From Lentinula raphanica (Eukaryota > Basidiomycota > Agaricomycetes > Agaricales > Omphalotaceae), in the NCBI GenBank assembly GCA_027919835.1, contig JANVFP010000005.1, positions 248,001 to 312,000 of the forward strand: a stretch of 64,000 nucleotides of DNA, read 5' to 3'. The translations under genes were made by a program, and so were the position numbers. The notes below the pieces were generated by a model that saw only the letters and a list, made by a program, of their open reading frames with translations, was not told the DNA's origin and searched no databases. Shown piece after piece: positions 47,147-59,575 of the stretch; the stretch's first letter is position 1; every line of letters begins with the position of its first letter.

Positions 47147-50069
47147 ATGTCCGCACAAATCTATCCGATACAAACGTACAAGCCTTCTGGCGCTCCCGTT
47201 CGACGTATGCCTCTAACCAACACCGCCAACCAACAGTTGCCAGCAACAGGAGCCACAACGCCGCAGAAAGCTCAGGCCAAACCTAAACAACCTTCCTCAC
47301 CACCTCTCCAGCGACAAAATACCAAGGCGACTCCGCCTTCACCTCCAAGCATCATCAGAGATAGACGTGGTCAATTTCAGTTCCAACGAGTTGGGTTTTT
47401 GGGCGAGGTATGGTTTGATTATGACACAAATGTTTGAATCGAGCCTTAACTTCTCTGGATAGGGTGGATTTGCGCGTGTATATGAGGTTGAAGACCTGAG
47501 GGGAACCCGAGTAGCTTGTAAGGTGGTAACCGAGTCGTCGTTGACAACTAAAAAAACGAAGACCAAGGTTTGTCTCCTGGCTCATTCTATGAATACTCTT
47601 GACCCTGTTTCGTTCTAGCTATATGCCGAAATCAGGATACATGGCTCCCTCAGTCATCCGAATATTGTTGCATTCCAAGAGTGTTTTGAAGGCGACAATA
47701 ACGTGTACATGATCCTCGAATTGTGTCCAAGCGGTTCTCTCATGGATATGCTTCGCCGTCGTAGACGATTCACTGAAGCCGAAACTCGCTTTTTCCTGGT
47801 GCAAATTATCGGCGCTTGTCATTACATGCACACCCATCAAGTTATTCATCGCGACCTCAAACTAGGGAACATATTCTTAGACGGGAAGATGAACATCAAA
47901 GTCGGCGATTTCGGGCTCGCCGCTCTCATTGAAAATCCCGGTGAACGGAAGAAGACGATTTGTGGGACGCCTAACTACATTGCTCCCGAAGTCCTTTTCG
48001 ATACTGCGAACGGTCATAGTTTTGAAGTAGACACTTGGTCAATAGGTGTTATCCTGTACACTCTGGTAATCGGTCGGCCACCTTTCCAGACCAAAGATGT
48101 GAAAGCTATCTACAAGTGAGTTCGTTAGCCATTCATCTCAACACAACAGTCGTCAATGATTTTTTATTCACAGGCGTATACGTGACAACGACTACGAGTT
48201 CCCAGCAGAACGTCCTATTTCCCCGGAAGCTCAACGACTCATTCAACACATTCTCGCACCAAAGCCGGAGGAGAGACCTGCTCTTCTAGACGTGGTGCAC
48301 GATGTCTTCTTCACTCAAGGGACATTCCCACCTCACATCCCCGCTTCTGCTCATGATCGCGCGCCTGACTTTCGATCTATCACCCGCAGTGCCAGTGAAG
48401 CGAATTTGCGGCGCGTACGACGGGCTGCTCTCCTCGACAAGGACCAGACCACCACCATTGTCGTTCCGAATGCTTCTGTGGATCTACCCATCCTCAATGC
48501 CTCTTACGACGCTCCAACTAGGAACGTCACCTCTGCTATAGCTCAGCAAGAGAAAGAATTCCAGAGAGCCGTACAACCAGGCTCCCCTATTTCTGCACTT
48601 CTCAGCTCAGCTAAGCGTCCTCTATTGAGGAGTACAGCTGCTCCAGGTGCACCAGGAGGTGGCGTTACGAAGGAATCGCCGTTATTCAGAAAATTGCAAA
48701 CCGCCTCTTCGAACCCACCTAATCCTTCCCCATTGAGACAGAGTTCAGGCTCTGTACTTTCACGCCCGGCTCAAGTACACGCGGGTACTCAAGAGCTTGG
48801 GCATATTGGAGAAGAGGACGACAGAACTGACGAGCTAGGAAGGAAAAGGAAGAATAGAACGAAGGAGCTGGAAGCACAGAAAGCTAGAATCGTCGCGCAA
48901 ATGGCACCGGTGAGAGAAGAGGAACGATATGAGTTAGGTGCTTCAGATCGCGATGAAGATCCTCGAACGGAAAGAAAGGAATCCAAGAAGCCGAATGTCA
49001 AGGAAAACCATCCTCCAGGTCAGATGCTACGAAGTTGCATTTTGGTTGTCTGTGGCTAACAGCGTGTTATCGTCTACAGTTCTCACTGCACATGCCACTG
49101 CCGCTCCGACAGCTCCTCTAACAGAACCCAAACCCCAATTAGCAGGATTCGATGCAGCGGCTCACGTGTTGAATCTTGCATTCGAATCCAAGGCTGTAGG
49201 GAGAGTATTCCGAGACCCCCGCGAAGATCCGCGTGTTCCTCTGCCTGATGAGAAGGTCTTCATCGTCTCCTGGGTTGACTATTGTAATAAATATGGAATG
49301 GGGTACGCCCTTACGGATGGGAGCGTTGGAGTCCATTTCAATGATAGCTCGAGTATCGTTCTGAGTGCAGACAAACAGTGAGTTCTAACCCCATGCTCAA
49401 AGATTCTTTTCTGATTTTCTATCTTCAGCCACTTCGATGTGATCACATCGCGGCGAAATGGAACTGCATTCGTGAGGAAATCTTTCACTGTGGAGGAGTA
49501 CCCGGAGGATTTACAGGCAAAGGTGTACCTATTGAAACATTTCGAGCGATACATTATGGACCGCCTATACGGCGAGTACGATTACACCTACGAAGATACC
49601 GGAAAGACCAAGGGCATGGTTTGGGTGCAGAACTATCTTCGGATGAAGCAAGTCATTGTCTTTAAATTAAGTCATGACGTTCTCCAGGTACGCTTCACAT
49701 ATATGCCAAACTACTTTCCATCTTGACATTCTCCAGTTCAATTTTTACGACCATTCAAAGATCATTCTATCATCCTCGGGTCTTGTTGTGACCCACATAG
49801 ACAAGAATAACGTGCTCACTCGTTGGCTACTGTCGGATATCATGCGGAATGCTCTGCGCGCCGCATCATCGGCCTCCGCTCTCAATCCGGACAGTGTCAA
49901 GTTTAATCAGAAACTCGTCGACAAACTCAAATATTGCAAGGAAGTCCTTGTTAGCATCAGGACGGCTAAAGCTACCGCAGGCGCTGCCACTGCCACTGCT
50001 GCTGGTTCTACGGTTCTCGGTACTTCTGCAGGCTTGCAGCACAGGACTTCAAAGGCTTCACTGAGATGA
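47147..50069 (+). CDS. Polo-like kinase (Cdc5/Plo1 type)
   Basis: Ser/Thr kinase that controls mitotic entry, spindle function and cytokinesis. ATG at 47147 ([17 protein letters not shown]) starts an N-terminal tail of about 70 residues. The kinase domain begins [20 protein letters not shown] and has ACKVV (the ATP-site Lys), [63 protein letters not shown] and [14 protein letters not shown] long linker (48292-49000) is basic and disordered. Two polo boxes follow: [22 protein letters not shown] with [13 protein letters not shown], and [19 protein letters not shown] with [12 protein letters not shown]. The protein ends HRTSKASLR. The domain order and roughly 800 residues fit PLKs. Confidence 0.95.
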
Positions 50070-50863
50070 CAGATTTCCAGGGACGTGGACTATGGACTAT
50101 CTCTCTGTCTCACAAGAACGGCGTTAGGTCGTTCAACGACAATAGGTCGACATTTATCTTCACTTGGTCAATATTTTGTAACGTTCATAGTCATTCAATC
50201 CGCATCCACATATCATTATGTATACCCTCAACGTCATGATTACAAAAATGTACTCATCGTATCGGTTCCCCAATGGTAGAAATTCCTCAAGAATATGCAA
50301 GACAGTGAAGGCGAGCGCTGTTCCATCGCAGAACACATAGTTTGGGCTTGACAAATCATCGATGCAGCTCAGTATGCGAACACCTCATCCAGTCTCAGCG
50401 GCTCCATGAAAAGTCCAATGTACATAGAATCTCTGGCTTGACCTTTAAGTTCTAAGCTTTGAAGGTTGTACATTCTCTGCCCAACGCCCGTGAGAATGTC
50501 CCGCGGGGTCTTTCTCGGTTTGAATATTTGCATCTATCTCTCCTCCCCTCCAGCTCCTCTATCTCATGTCATTGCGAATCTGTTCTACTCCTACATTCCT
50601 CTTGTCAACGTGTGCATTGAGATGATGCTCTCTTCGGTGAGAAAGATAACCTAGAATCTATAGCGACTGAAGAGGGCTCAAGTCATGCAAGTCAAACATA
50701 CTACCATCCAGTACATTCCTAGAATGCGGTTGCGAGTAGGGATGGTCATATCGCAGACATTACGAACTCTGCCTATTCGTAGAAAGTCATGCGGGCCCCT
50801 TCGTGTGGTATTTAAAAGAGACAAATTCTCTGTTTCTAAAGCGTGCAGTACCCATTCTTCGAA
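50070..50863. other. Intergenic stretch of about 0.8 kb
   Basis: Between the polo-like kinase and the first amidotransferase. Only short overlapping open frames without family features. The right part is the promoter of the amidotransferase. Confidence 0.5.
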
Positions 50864-52665
50864 ATGTGTCGCTGGATCGTTTATGTCGGCGAGTATGTAC
50901 ACTCTTTCGCTTGATATGCTGTTATTCTCGTCTAACAGTCTACAGGCAAGGCCTCATGCTGGAGGACTTGTTGATTAGACCTGATCATTCGGTAAGAAAC
51001 ACGACTCGTACCCCGTTGGCAAACCATGTTCATGACTGTTGAACATGCATCCTCTGCAGATTGTCAAACAGTGAGCAGCTTCTCTGATTTAGAGTCTTCG
51101 ACATATGGACTCCCTATGGATCATAGGGTTAATAATCGCTTCCTACCCGGATTGTACTATGGTCTGGAAGCAGGCGATAAAGCAGAGTTGGCCATACGTG
51201 AGAAGAGCCTTTTTCTACTTCAAGGATTCTCTGAAGTGATATCTGATTCGTAGAGGCTACTTGGATCAACATCCACGGCTTTGGAGTAGGCTGGTACACT
51301 GATACACTCGCGAAGTTCGACGATTCTGTCACGGGCATGCAACCCGCTCAATACAGAACCATAGCCCCTATTTCTACTGATCTTGCTTTTGCTCAACTCT
51401 GTCGCCACACGGCATCCAAATGCACTCTGGCTCACATCAGAGATGCCAGTTTTCCACCTGTTGTCGAAGTTAACAATCATCCGTTTATCTTCGGCAAATA
51501 TGCCTTCATGCACAACGGTAGTGTCAACAACTTTGGACTGATTGTAGGCTGCCTCTTGATCGAACATTGTTCCATCCAAACTGATTGAATTTTCTATGGC
51601 AGCGGTTTGATGTGATGCAGAGAATTTTTCAGCTGCAAGATACAGTGCAGACCCTCGCCATAGCATCGTCAGTTCCGAACGCCAACTATGTTTTCAATAT
51701 TCTAGGAAACACTGACACTGAACATTTGGCCACTTTGTATTTTGCTCACCTCGACATAATCAAAGCTGGATTGTCTTCCGCTGCGCGATATCGAACTGCG
51801 ATGCCCTTCGGGGTTGATTCCACCGAAGCGCTATTGCTCGCCCTGATCAATACGATCACTGATATCCACACTATCCAGTACAAATATGGAGTCGGACCCT
51901 TCACTCCTGGACCCTTTCCACCCGGTGAAAATTTTGCTGGGAATAAACTCAACTTGTGCATTAGTTCGTGCCCATCCACTTTCCAAGTTTCACTATCACA
52001 CTGAAGTTTGTATCATAGCCGACGGAGGCAAGCAGATGCTTGTGTGTCGCTGGAGGGATGCAGAGAATGGTTTTCCTCCAAGCCTTTACCTTTCGCTGAC
52101 TGCCGGCGAGAAGCTAAACAGAAAATACTTCCCTGTCGTACCCGACCCCGATAATTCGGAGAACATAGGCAATCCAGATGTCAAGATTGATTCAGTCAGG
52201 GAGCTGATAGAGAGATACGAAGATCTTCCACCTACCCAGCAAGGTCTACTATCTTACCTTGTCGACGTCAGATGTGTTTGCTCATCAATATTGTTCTTTC
52301 AGGACGCCATGTTATTGTCGGTTCTGAGCCTTGCAGTATGCTGCCAACAAGATCCTACAGTGATATATCTCATGCTGACTGACTGACAATGCTTAGCTGA
52401 ATTTGTCTCTGACTGGGGTCTTTTCGACCAGAACCAGTGCGTCATAGTCGACGACGACCAGAAGTTACAAATCCTCAACTTGGCGAAGTTCTTCCGGAAG
52501 GGCCGTCAGCACGAGTTTGAAAGGTATGGCTTCAGTGAGGTTATCAAGCAAATCAATAGGAGCGACGAGAAAGCTCCTGTACTGGGTATCGGCATTCCAG
52601 ACCATATCCCAGATTTGCCTGCATACAAAACTGATGCTTTCGAGGTCGAGTTGAACTTGAAATGA
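50864..52665 (+). CDS. Class II glutamine amidotransferase (DUG3-like), copy A
   Basis: N-terminal-nucleophile amidotransferase fold. The yeast relative DUG3 works in the glutathione-degrading Dug2-Dug3 complex. ATG at 50864 gives MCRWIVYVG, with Cys2 as the expected nucleophile. Exon joins rebuild LEDLLIRPDHSIVKQVNNRFLPGLYYGLE, and QATWINIHGFGVGWYTD. Later blocks: GMQPAQYRTIAPISTDLAFAQL, KCTLAHIRDASFPPVVEVNNHPF, FMHNGSV, RFDVMQRIFQLQD, DSTEALLLALIN, NLCIS/DGGKQMLVCRWRD and CVIVDDDQKLQILNLA, ending DAFEVELNLK. An 11-nt micro-exon (51060-51070) encodes IVK plus part of Q. Length about 390 residues. It forms a tail-to-tail pair with copy B. Confidence 0.87.
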
Positions 52666-52998
52666 AATATGTAAATATAACAGCCACCAAGTCACCGATG
52701 AACTTGTATTCATGCGAATAGTTTTATGCTTGATCTGGTTGTAATTGTGCATACATTCCTTGGTCTCTGAATGAACGAAGATTATGAAGTCAATGACACG
52801 TAGCGATCGTTTTTGTTGAACTCGACTTCTCCCATCCCTTTATATTTTGTCATGTTCTTGCAAGAAAGAGTATCAATTTTGCAGGCTACTACTAGTACAT
52901 GTGGCACGTTCACCCTCGAAAATCTCGAGTTTACACTATTTTCTACACACATTTGAACTTCAAACTTTACAAGGCAGAATGAAACGTTCAACAAGCAC

Positions 52999-54802
52999 CT
53001 ATTTCAAGTCCAACTCGATCTCGAAAGCATCGCTTTTCTCCTTGGGAAGATCAATTCCATGGGCAGGAACACCAATGTCCACAGCAGGGGCATTGCGGGC
53101 ATTGTTAGAGATTGTGTCAAAGACCTCGTTGAAATGGTAGTGCCTGAATTCGTGTTCGCGACCCTTCTGGAAGAATTTTGCCAGGTTGAGAATCCTCAAT
53201 TTTTGGTCTTTGTCGACTATGACACATTGATTTTGATCGAATAGGCCCCAATCGGCGACATATTCAGCTAGATACCAGTCAATCAGTTTACCTATCACGA
53301 ATGGGAAGATGATACTTACTGCAAGGCTCGGAGCCTACGATGACATGTCGTCCTGCGAGAAGTAGGCGTTTAATATAAGGAGCTCCTACGTATGAATGGA
53401 GAAGATACGGGCGACATACCTTGTTGACTGGGAGGAAGTTTCTTATATCTTTCAACAAGCTCTCTGACAGAGTCAATCTTGACGTCTGTGTTTTTAATAT
53501 CCTCCGAAACCTGGGGATCAGGGAGAACGGGGAAGTATTTCCTGTTCAGTTTCTCTCCGGCGGTCAGAGAAAGGTAGAGACTCGGAGGAAATCCTTCTTT
53601 GGCGTCTCTCCAGCGGCAAACGAGCATCTGATTTCCACCGTCAGCTACACAAAGGTGTTCATATCTGGAACTTTGTCGACGGTAGAGCGAATAAGAGCCG
53701 CTCACTAATGCAAAGGTTCAACTTGTTTCCCGCACGGTCCTTGCCGGGCGTGAAGGGGCCGAGCTTGTGTCGATGTTGAATCTTGTGAATATCGGCGATG
53801 GTATTGATAAGAGCGAGGAGGAGCGCATCCGTGGAATCGACAGCAAAGGGTCCCCCAAGAGGGTTTCGAGGATGAATTCCGGTGTCGGATAGGACACCAG
53901 CTTTGATAATGTCGAGATGAGCGAAGTAGAGAGTTGCGAGATGTTCAGTGTCAGTGTTCCCTCGAATGTTGAACACATAGTTGGATTTCGGAACTGACGA
54001 CGCCAAGAGCAGGGTTTGCACGGTGTCTTGCAACTCGAAAATCCTCCTCATGACGTCGAATCGCTAGAGTAAGAATGCGGATTTCAGTTTCATCAGTGGG
54101 GTAAGAGAAGGGAACATGTCATACGATAGGAGCAAAGTCAGCGACACTGCCATTGTGCATAAACGCATATTGACCGAAAATGAAGGGATGGTTGTTGACT
54201 TCAACAACGGGAGGGAAACTAGCATCTCTGATGTGAGCTAGAGTGCATTTGGATGCCGTATGTGCGCAAAGCTGGCTGAAAGCAAGATCGGTAGAGATGG
54301 GTGCGATAGTCCTAAATTGAGCCGGCTGCATGCCCTTGACAGTAGGGTCGAATTCCGACAGTGTGTCGGTATACCAGCCTACTCCGAAACCGTGGACGTT
54401 GATCCATGTAGCCTCTGCATCGATCGCGTGAATATGAGGAAAAAACCCGAAATTGAAACCACCTCACGGATTTCCAATTCTTCTTTGTCGCCTTCTTCTA
54501 ACCCATAGTATAATCCAGGCAAAAAACGATTATTGACTCTAATTGAATACCAATGATTGAGCAAGTGAATGAACACAGGAAGCCGATAAACTCACTGTTT
54601 GACGATCTACAATAAGCTTAGGTTTTAGAGTGGATGACATGGTATCAGAGATAGTACGAAACATACAGAATGATCTGGTCGGATCAGTAGATCCTCGAGC
54701 ATAAGAGACTGCCTATCGAAGTCAAAAACTTTGGATCAGAGATTGTCCCGGCATAGCGAAGGCAGACACATACTCGCCAACGTATACAATCCATCGACAC
54801 AT
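52999..54802 (-). CDS. Class II glutamine amidotransferase (DUG3-like), copy B
   Basis: Close paralogue of copy A on the other strand; the stops are about 330 bp apart. ATG at 54800-54802 gives MCRWIVYVGE (Cys2 nucleophile), then LMLEDLLIRPDHS, the 11-nt micro-exon (54596-54606, IVK), and VNNRFLPGLYYGLEEGDKEELEI. It continues ATWINVHGFGVGWYTD, KGMQPAQFRTIAPISTDLAF, KCTLAHIRDASFPPVVEVNNHPF, FMHNGSVADF, MRRIFELQDTVQTLLLASSVP, CVADGGNQMLVCRWRD and WGLFDQNQCVIVDKDQKL. It ends DAFEIELDLK with TAG at 52999-53001. Intron positions match copy A where I could compare them. Both copies look intact, so both may be expressed. Confidence 0.87.
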
Positions 54803-55844
54803 ATTTTGAAGAGGTTTGAGAGACGATGTCGAAAGAAATGTAGTTTCTGGGAGAATCCCTGTCGATTTCGCGAGCTCATGTATGTCTTAAATACTCCTGC
54901 ATATCAAAGTGGCAAATCAAACTCTGGCAACTGGAATGACTGGTTGACAGTGAGCGCCATTAAACTGTGGTATTCGATGCGGTTGCAGGCAGTGAGATTG
55001 TGGCACGAGGGACAGCCCTTTTGCTGCAAAAGGGAGGACAAGGAGAATGGAAGAGTGCATGCACTGACAACTGGTCAAATAGATGGATGGATAACGGATT
55101 GATACAGTGGAAGATCGGGTTCTCGGATCGGGGTCTGTACTAGATGAGCGTCTTGAAGACTCTACCGACGAGAAAATAAGACTGCAACGAGGTTTCATCA
55201 TGGTCATGGTGCAGGCGTGGTGTCTGGAAAACCATCGAAGTTCATGTAAAATGAATGCAATCCTTATACCAGTTTCCTCCTGACATCCTCTCTGGCCAGC
55301 TGAACGTAACATCTTTGACAGATGCGGCGACTCGACAGGATCAGTGGAATACTTCTCATAGAACGCACCCTGTTTCTTGACTGAGTTATCGACGGGGAGA
55401 TCTCACAGGATATTCAGAACTTAGGACGAGAAAGAGCATGTGCGAAACCTGTGGGAGGAATTCTTTGTGAGCAGCAAAAAATCGCCGATACCATCGATGA
55501 ACTTAGTACTCCGTGGTCTTGGATCCTCTTCTCTATATGCCTCTATATGTCTTCGGAGAATCAAACTTGAATCAGGAAGAGGTAATGTCAAAGAGAGCTC
55601 CTGAGTCTTGAGAGCCTCAGAATGAGAGTACAAGTGCTTGCACTTCCTGTAAGGTGGTTAGTAAGTCGCCAAAATGGAGCATTAGAAATAGACATTGGCC
55701 TGACCATGAGTGTACACTTCGGAGGAGGACGCGTACATGCCGGCAACTCGGCAGAGACGCGTCGCAACTTTCACACGATTTCAGTTCATTGGCAATGGTT
55801 TCGCGCTGTGGACGATTTCTCCTCCTCCTCTCATCGCTGCTCAA
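54803..55844. other. Gene-free stretch of about 1 kb
   Basis: Upstream of amidotransferase copy B and of the OMA1 gene. Several open frames of 70-130 codons occur on both strands (for example 54917-55312, minus), but they overlap, lack domains and mostly lack an ATG. None is called. Confidence 0.5.
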
Positions 55845-57286
55845 ATGTTGCGGTCCATATGGCGGCGGCCTCTTCTTCGATCGCTACTGCGGCGAGACTC
55901 GAACATCAGTCAAGCACCGACTGTCTCCTACTTTCACTCTTCCACAATTCGACAATTTCCTCGACCACGATATGTTCGGTTCTCTCCGCCACCTTCCAAT
56001 CCCAACTCTGGCGGAGGAAGAGGAAACGGCCAGAACTTCTTCGAAGATCGTACGTGGCCGCTGAAAGTTGGAGCAGGCTTTGCTGGTGTGGGTGTAATTT
56101 ATTATATATCTCGGTTTGTGACTTTTCGAGGACGTCAATCAGTTGGCTGACTTATTCTTCGTTGTCTATCCACCAGCTTAGAGAAAGTACCAGAAACAGG
56201 TCGCTGGCGCTTTATCGCTGTCTCTCCAGAAACTGAAGCGGAAATTGGACAAGTAGCACTCCAACAGACATTAGCCCAGTTCAAGGGCCGAATCCTACCA
56301 CAAGACCATCCAGTAACGATGCATGTGAAGAGAATAGTACAGAACGTCCTTGATGCCTCTCATCTGGGCGTTGTCAAAGGCTACTCTGAACCGCAATCGA
56401 GGTTCTCCGAAAGTGACTTTGCAGCCGACGACGTTTGGTCATCTTCTTCATCTTCGTCCTCTGCCAAGTCTCCGCCTTCAGCAATCGCGTCAGCTAATAA
56501 GGAATGGGCCGTTCTCGTCGTGGATGATCGCAAAATAATCAATGCCGCAGCCACTCCAGGAACCGTGATAGTCTTTACTGGTATATTTCCCGTGTGTAAG
56601 GATGAGCAAGGGTTAGCTGCTGTGTTATCACACGGTATGTTCGTATTCGTTTTCCCCCAGACCCAGCTCTTAACAGCCCACTGAAATATAAAATTTCGTT
56701 GCAGAAATTGGCCATGTCGTCGCACGACATACTGCTGAACGACTCTCTTCCCAATCCGTTGCTATCGCGTTAAGCCTCTTCCTCTCTATCCTCGGACTCG
56801 ATCTTGGATTGAGCACGATTCTGAATAAATTGCTGTTGGAGCTGCCAAATTCAAGATTACAGGAGAGGGAGGCAGACTTGATTGGACTGCGCCTAATGTC
56901 AAAGGCTTGCTATGACCCCAGAGCTTCCCCAGCGTACGAATGCAATCCGTTTGACTTTCGTTTTCCCCAAACTGACTGGCTTTGTTATTCCTCCTAGAAT
57001 GTTCGCTCGCCTCGGTCAGCTCGAATCTTCAGCTTCACGGGGAGGCCTTAGAGCACCCGAATTTTTCAACACCCATCCGTCATCCGAATCCAGAGTTAAG
57101 GAGCTCGAAGCGCATCTAGGCGAAGGCTACGCCCTTATTGCGGCCAATCCAGCATGTGCGGAGTTACAGGAGCGAGTGCAAGCCTTCAGAGAGAGCGCGA
57201 GAATAAGGAACGCTTTTGATCTGAACCATGCCGGTCACGGTCATGATAGGCAACACCCAGAAGACGAGGAAGAAGTGTGGAGATAG
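55845..57286 (+). CDS. OMA1: Mitochondrial metalloendopeptidase OMA1 (peptidase M48)
   Basis: Zinc endopeptidase of the mitochondrial inner membrane, involved in membrane-protein quality control and stress-activated processing. ATG at 55845 gives an Arg-rich presequence (MLRSIWRRPLLRSLLRRDSN). One membrane segment follows (VGAGFAGVGVIYYISR), then EKVPETGRWRFIAVSPETE, DHPVTMHVKRIVQNVL, AATPGTVIVFTGIFPVC and the zinc motif LSHEIGHVVARHTAE (HExxH, rebuilt over an intron). SRLQEREADLIGLRLMSKACYDP supplies the third zinc ligand (ExxAD-like EREAD). EFFNTHPSSESRVKEL and a His-rich acidic tail end at 57286. Length about 430 residues with four short introns. The start was chosen for the presequence. 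Confidence 0.92.
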
Positions 57287-57923
57287 TCTATATTGACTCA
57301 TCAAGAAGCTCTCAAAATCTCCCTGCTCCGTCATTCTCTGTAATCCCTATACAAGTTCAGTCACCGAAGTCTCGCTGATCTGATCATTAGAACATTGTGT
57401 TTCCCGAGCTCACCGTGGTCGGTCGCCGATAAGCGTTGTAGTTTCTGCGATGGACGATTCAAAGAAATTTGTCCTCTTCGGCATTCTACGCACTCTCAAG
57501 CAGGTTTTCCTATGTTCTTCCCTGAACTGAATCTTGGTCCTGTATGGCCCTTGACGATCCTGTTTGGTAGTCTACGTAGCTGTTTACACCCGTGACGGGC
57601 TAAGGTGAGCTAAGGTGGGTCGTAGTGATGTACTGTCTTTCGAATACATGAAAATACAACTGTCGCACTTGCAAGCCTATCGGACTGTTGTAACTTGTGA
57701 TGATTGATCGTGTTTGAACTTTGAAGCAAGCGATAACAAAGAGCTCAAGAATTAATAGAAGGCGATGATTGGGCGCGTGGGTAACATCGAGGAAGGGAGC
57801 AACTTGACCCGATGGCTGATCCTATCTGGTACCATAAAACAACGCCTAACTTTCTTTCCTTCTTTCTATCTCTCCCTTTCCACCACTCAAGTACTCAGGA
57901 GCTGGTCTCCCCGACACTTTAGT
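57287..57923. other. Intergenic stretch of about 0.6 kb
   Basis: Between OMA1 and the secreted-protein gene. A short direct repeat (CTAAGGTGAG-CTAAGGTGGG) is near 57600. Nothing else recognised. Confidence 0.45.
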
Positions 57924-59061
57924 ATGCTGGTTCATCGTAAAATTACCTCTTCCGCCAATGCTTTTACCGTCCATCTACTGCTTCTGTTCGGGCTGTTCAT
58001 CACAACCAGCTCGAAAGTTGCAAAAGTTCATGCGTCTCCGATCCCAACCAATAACAGTCCTGACATCGTCTCTCAATCTGTTCCTTCCAATGTTGGACCT
58101 CCCGCTGGTTCCAAGGACATGGTATTGCTGGGGTACATTCGAGTGACCAGGGTGAGAGCGGATTCTCCTACTAGTGACTGGAGCTGACTGGAGGTAATTC
58201 CTAACTTCTGCATTTATCAATTTCGTGGCGTATGTGGGTCGTGTTTTGTGCACTCTAAGGGCGAGGAAATCAATTCAGGAGAGACAACCTGGCTCATGCA
58301 GGACTGGATCTCTAATCCTGATCTCAATCTCCTCCAACCTCGGCCTTTGTTAGTACCCGCTCGCAAAGAACAAAGATACGTCACATCATCGTGAGTTGAT
58401 AAATTCAGTCGTTATTCCCAAGACATTGAAAAGATAACATCTATTCCCCCCCTTCTTCTGCTTAGACGTCACTCAGCTGTGCGTACATAGTTTTGCTGTT
58501 TAACGTTTTGCCAAGCTATAGTACTCAATTTTTCAAATATGGCACTTCAATGTAGTGCAAAGTCTTCATCAAGTTGGAAGACCTGGTCAAAATTCCAGCG
58601 GTAAGGGTTCATACATACCTACTATATCACCTTTCGACTCGTTGTCTCATCGAAACCCATCTCCCCAGCTGTATGTTGAGAGGGAAAATATCATCGAGCT
58701 CCGGATGAGCGAAACAGCGCACTCGCTTTGGCCAGACAAGATAGTTTTGAGTCTGACGGGCCAGAAAGAGCCTGACTTTTTCCTTCGATTTCCAATATCC
58801 AAGTTGAAGGAGAATGATCATCTGCTGAAAATCTGTAGTTGTGAACCAGAGGACGAGCTTCTGGGTGAGTGTTGAAATCAAACTTCATCACCGTTGTTTT
58901 CCCCGGATGCTACTTACTTCAAATCCTCTTTACTCACCTTGGTCCATTTCTGTCTGTTAGGAACTGTATCGAGTTGGGAGATTGCACAGTGGCCGGAATA
59001 CTTCCCAGTACTGAATGAGAAATTCAGACAGAAGACGAGAGACAGAGTGTTCAAGGTGTGA
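57924..59061 (+). CDS. Secreted protein of unknown function
   Basis: Not recognised. ATG at 57924 gives MLVHRKITSSANAF, then a hydrophobic signal-peptide core (VHLLLLFGLFITTSS). The processed protein would begin near KVHASPIPTNNSPD. Splicing at AGG/GTGAGA joins MVLLGYIRVTR to GEEINSGETTWLMQDWISNP. Further joins give RKEQRYVTSSRHSACKVFIKLEDLVKIPA, LYVERENIIELRMSETAHSLW, LRFPISKLKENDHLLKICS and TVSSWEIAQWPEYFPVL, ending KTRDRVFKV. All joins keep one frame for about 240 residues, which supports a real gene. The GYxxVT...GE.I...TTWLM pattern recalls other secreted basidiomycete proteins of unknown role, but I cannot name a family. Confidence 0.6.
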
Positions 59062-59575
59062 ATGTAGATTGACAGTGATAGCATTGAACAACTTTTTTTT
59101 TGACCTACCATGCCATGAGCCTAATTCGAACTCGCTGGTAAACACCGACTAGTGGTTTAGCAGATGCAGGACTGATTCCACAGCTACTACTACTAAGTAT
59201 TGCGGTCAAGTTCTACCGTCTGATACCAACGTCCTACATCGGCGAGTTCCCAAATGTACTGGGAAGTGATGAGCGTCACCGTAAGTTGTATGCGTGAAAA
59301 AGAAGGACATCGCATACCAAAGACTGTTCAATGTGTGTTCAGAGTTGGCACCTGTTGGCAGAGACGAACGTTCTCAACCAACCATGCTGTGGTAACCAAG
59401 TGCATCCATCCAATGACAGCAAAATAAAGATAGCATGACACAATCCGGGGGGTGATAGAAATACACATCACGATTCACAGCGTTCCGAATCGAATCCAAC
59501 TCCATCTAGTCACTAACATGCAAACTCCAGGGCCCAGTCAACCCCTGCAACCCTTCCTATACCTTCCCTCCACCC
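59062..59575. other. Intergenic stretch of about 0.5 kb
   Basis: Convergent region between the secreted-protein gene and MID1, so it holds two 3' flanks. No gene seen. Confidence 0.45.

Noticed and set aside
54917..55312. 131-codon minus-strand frame upstream of OMA1
   Set aside because: Ser/Arg-biased composition, no recognisable domain and no support from splice structure.
55617..55844. Minus-strand frame overlapping the OMA1 start
   Set aside because: Its first codon is not ATG and it overlaps the OMA1 presequence exon.
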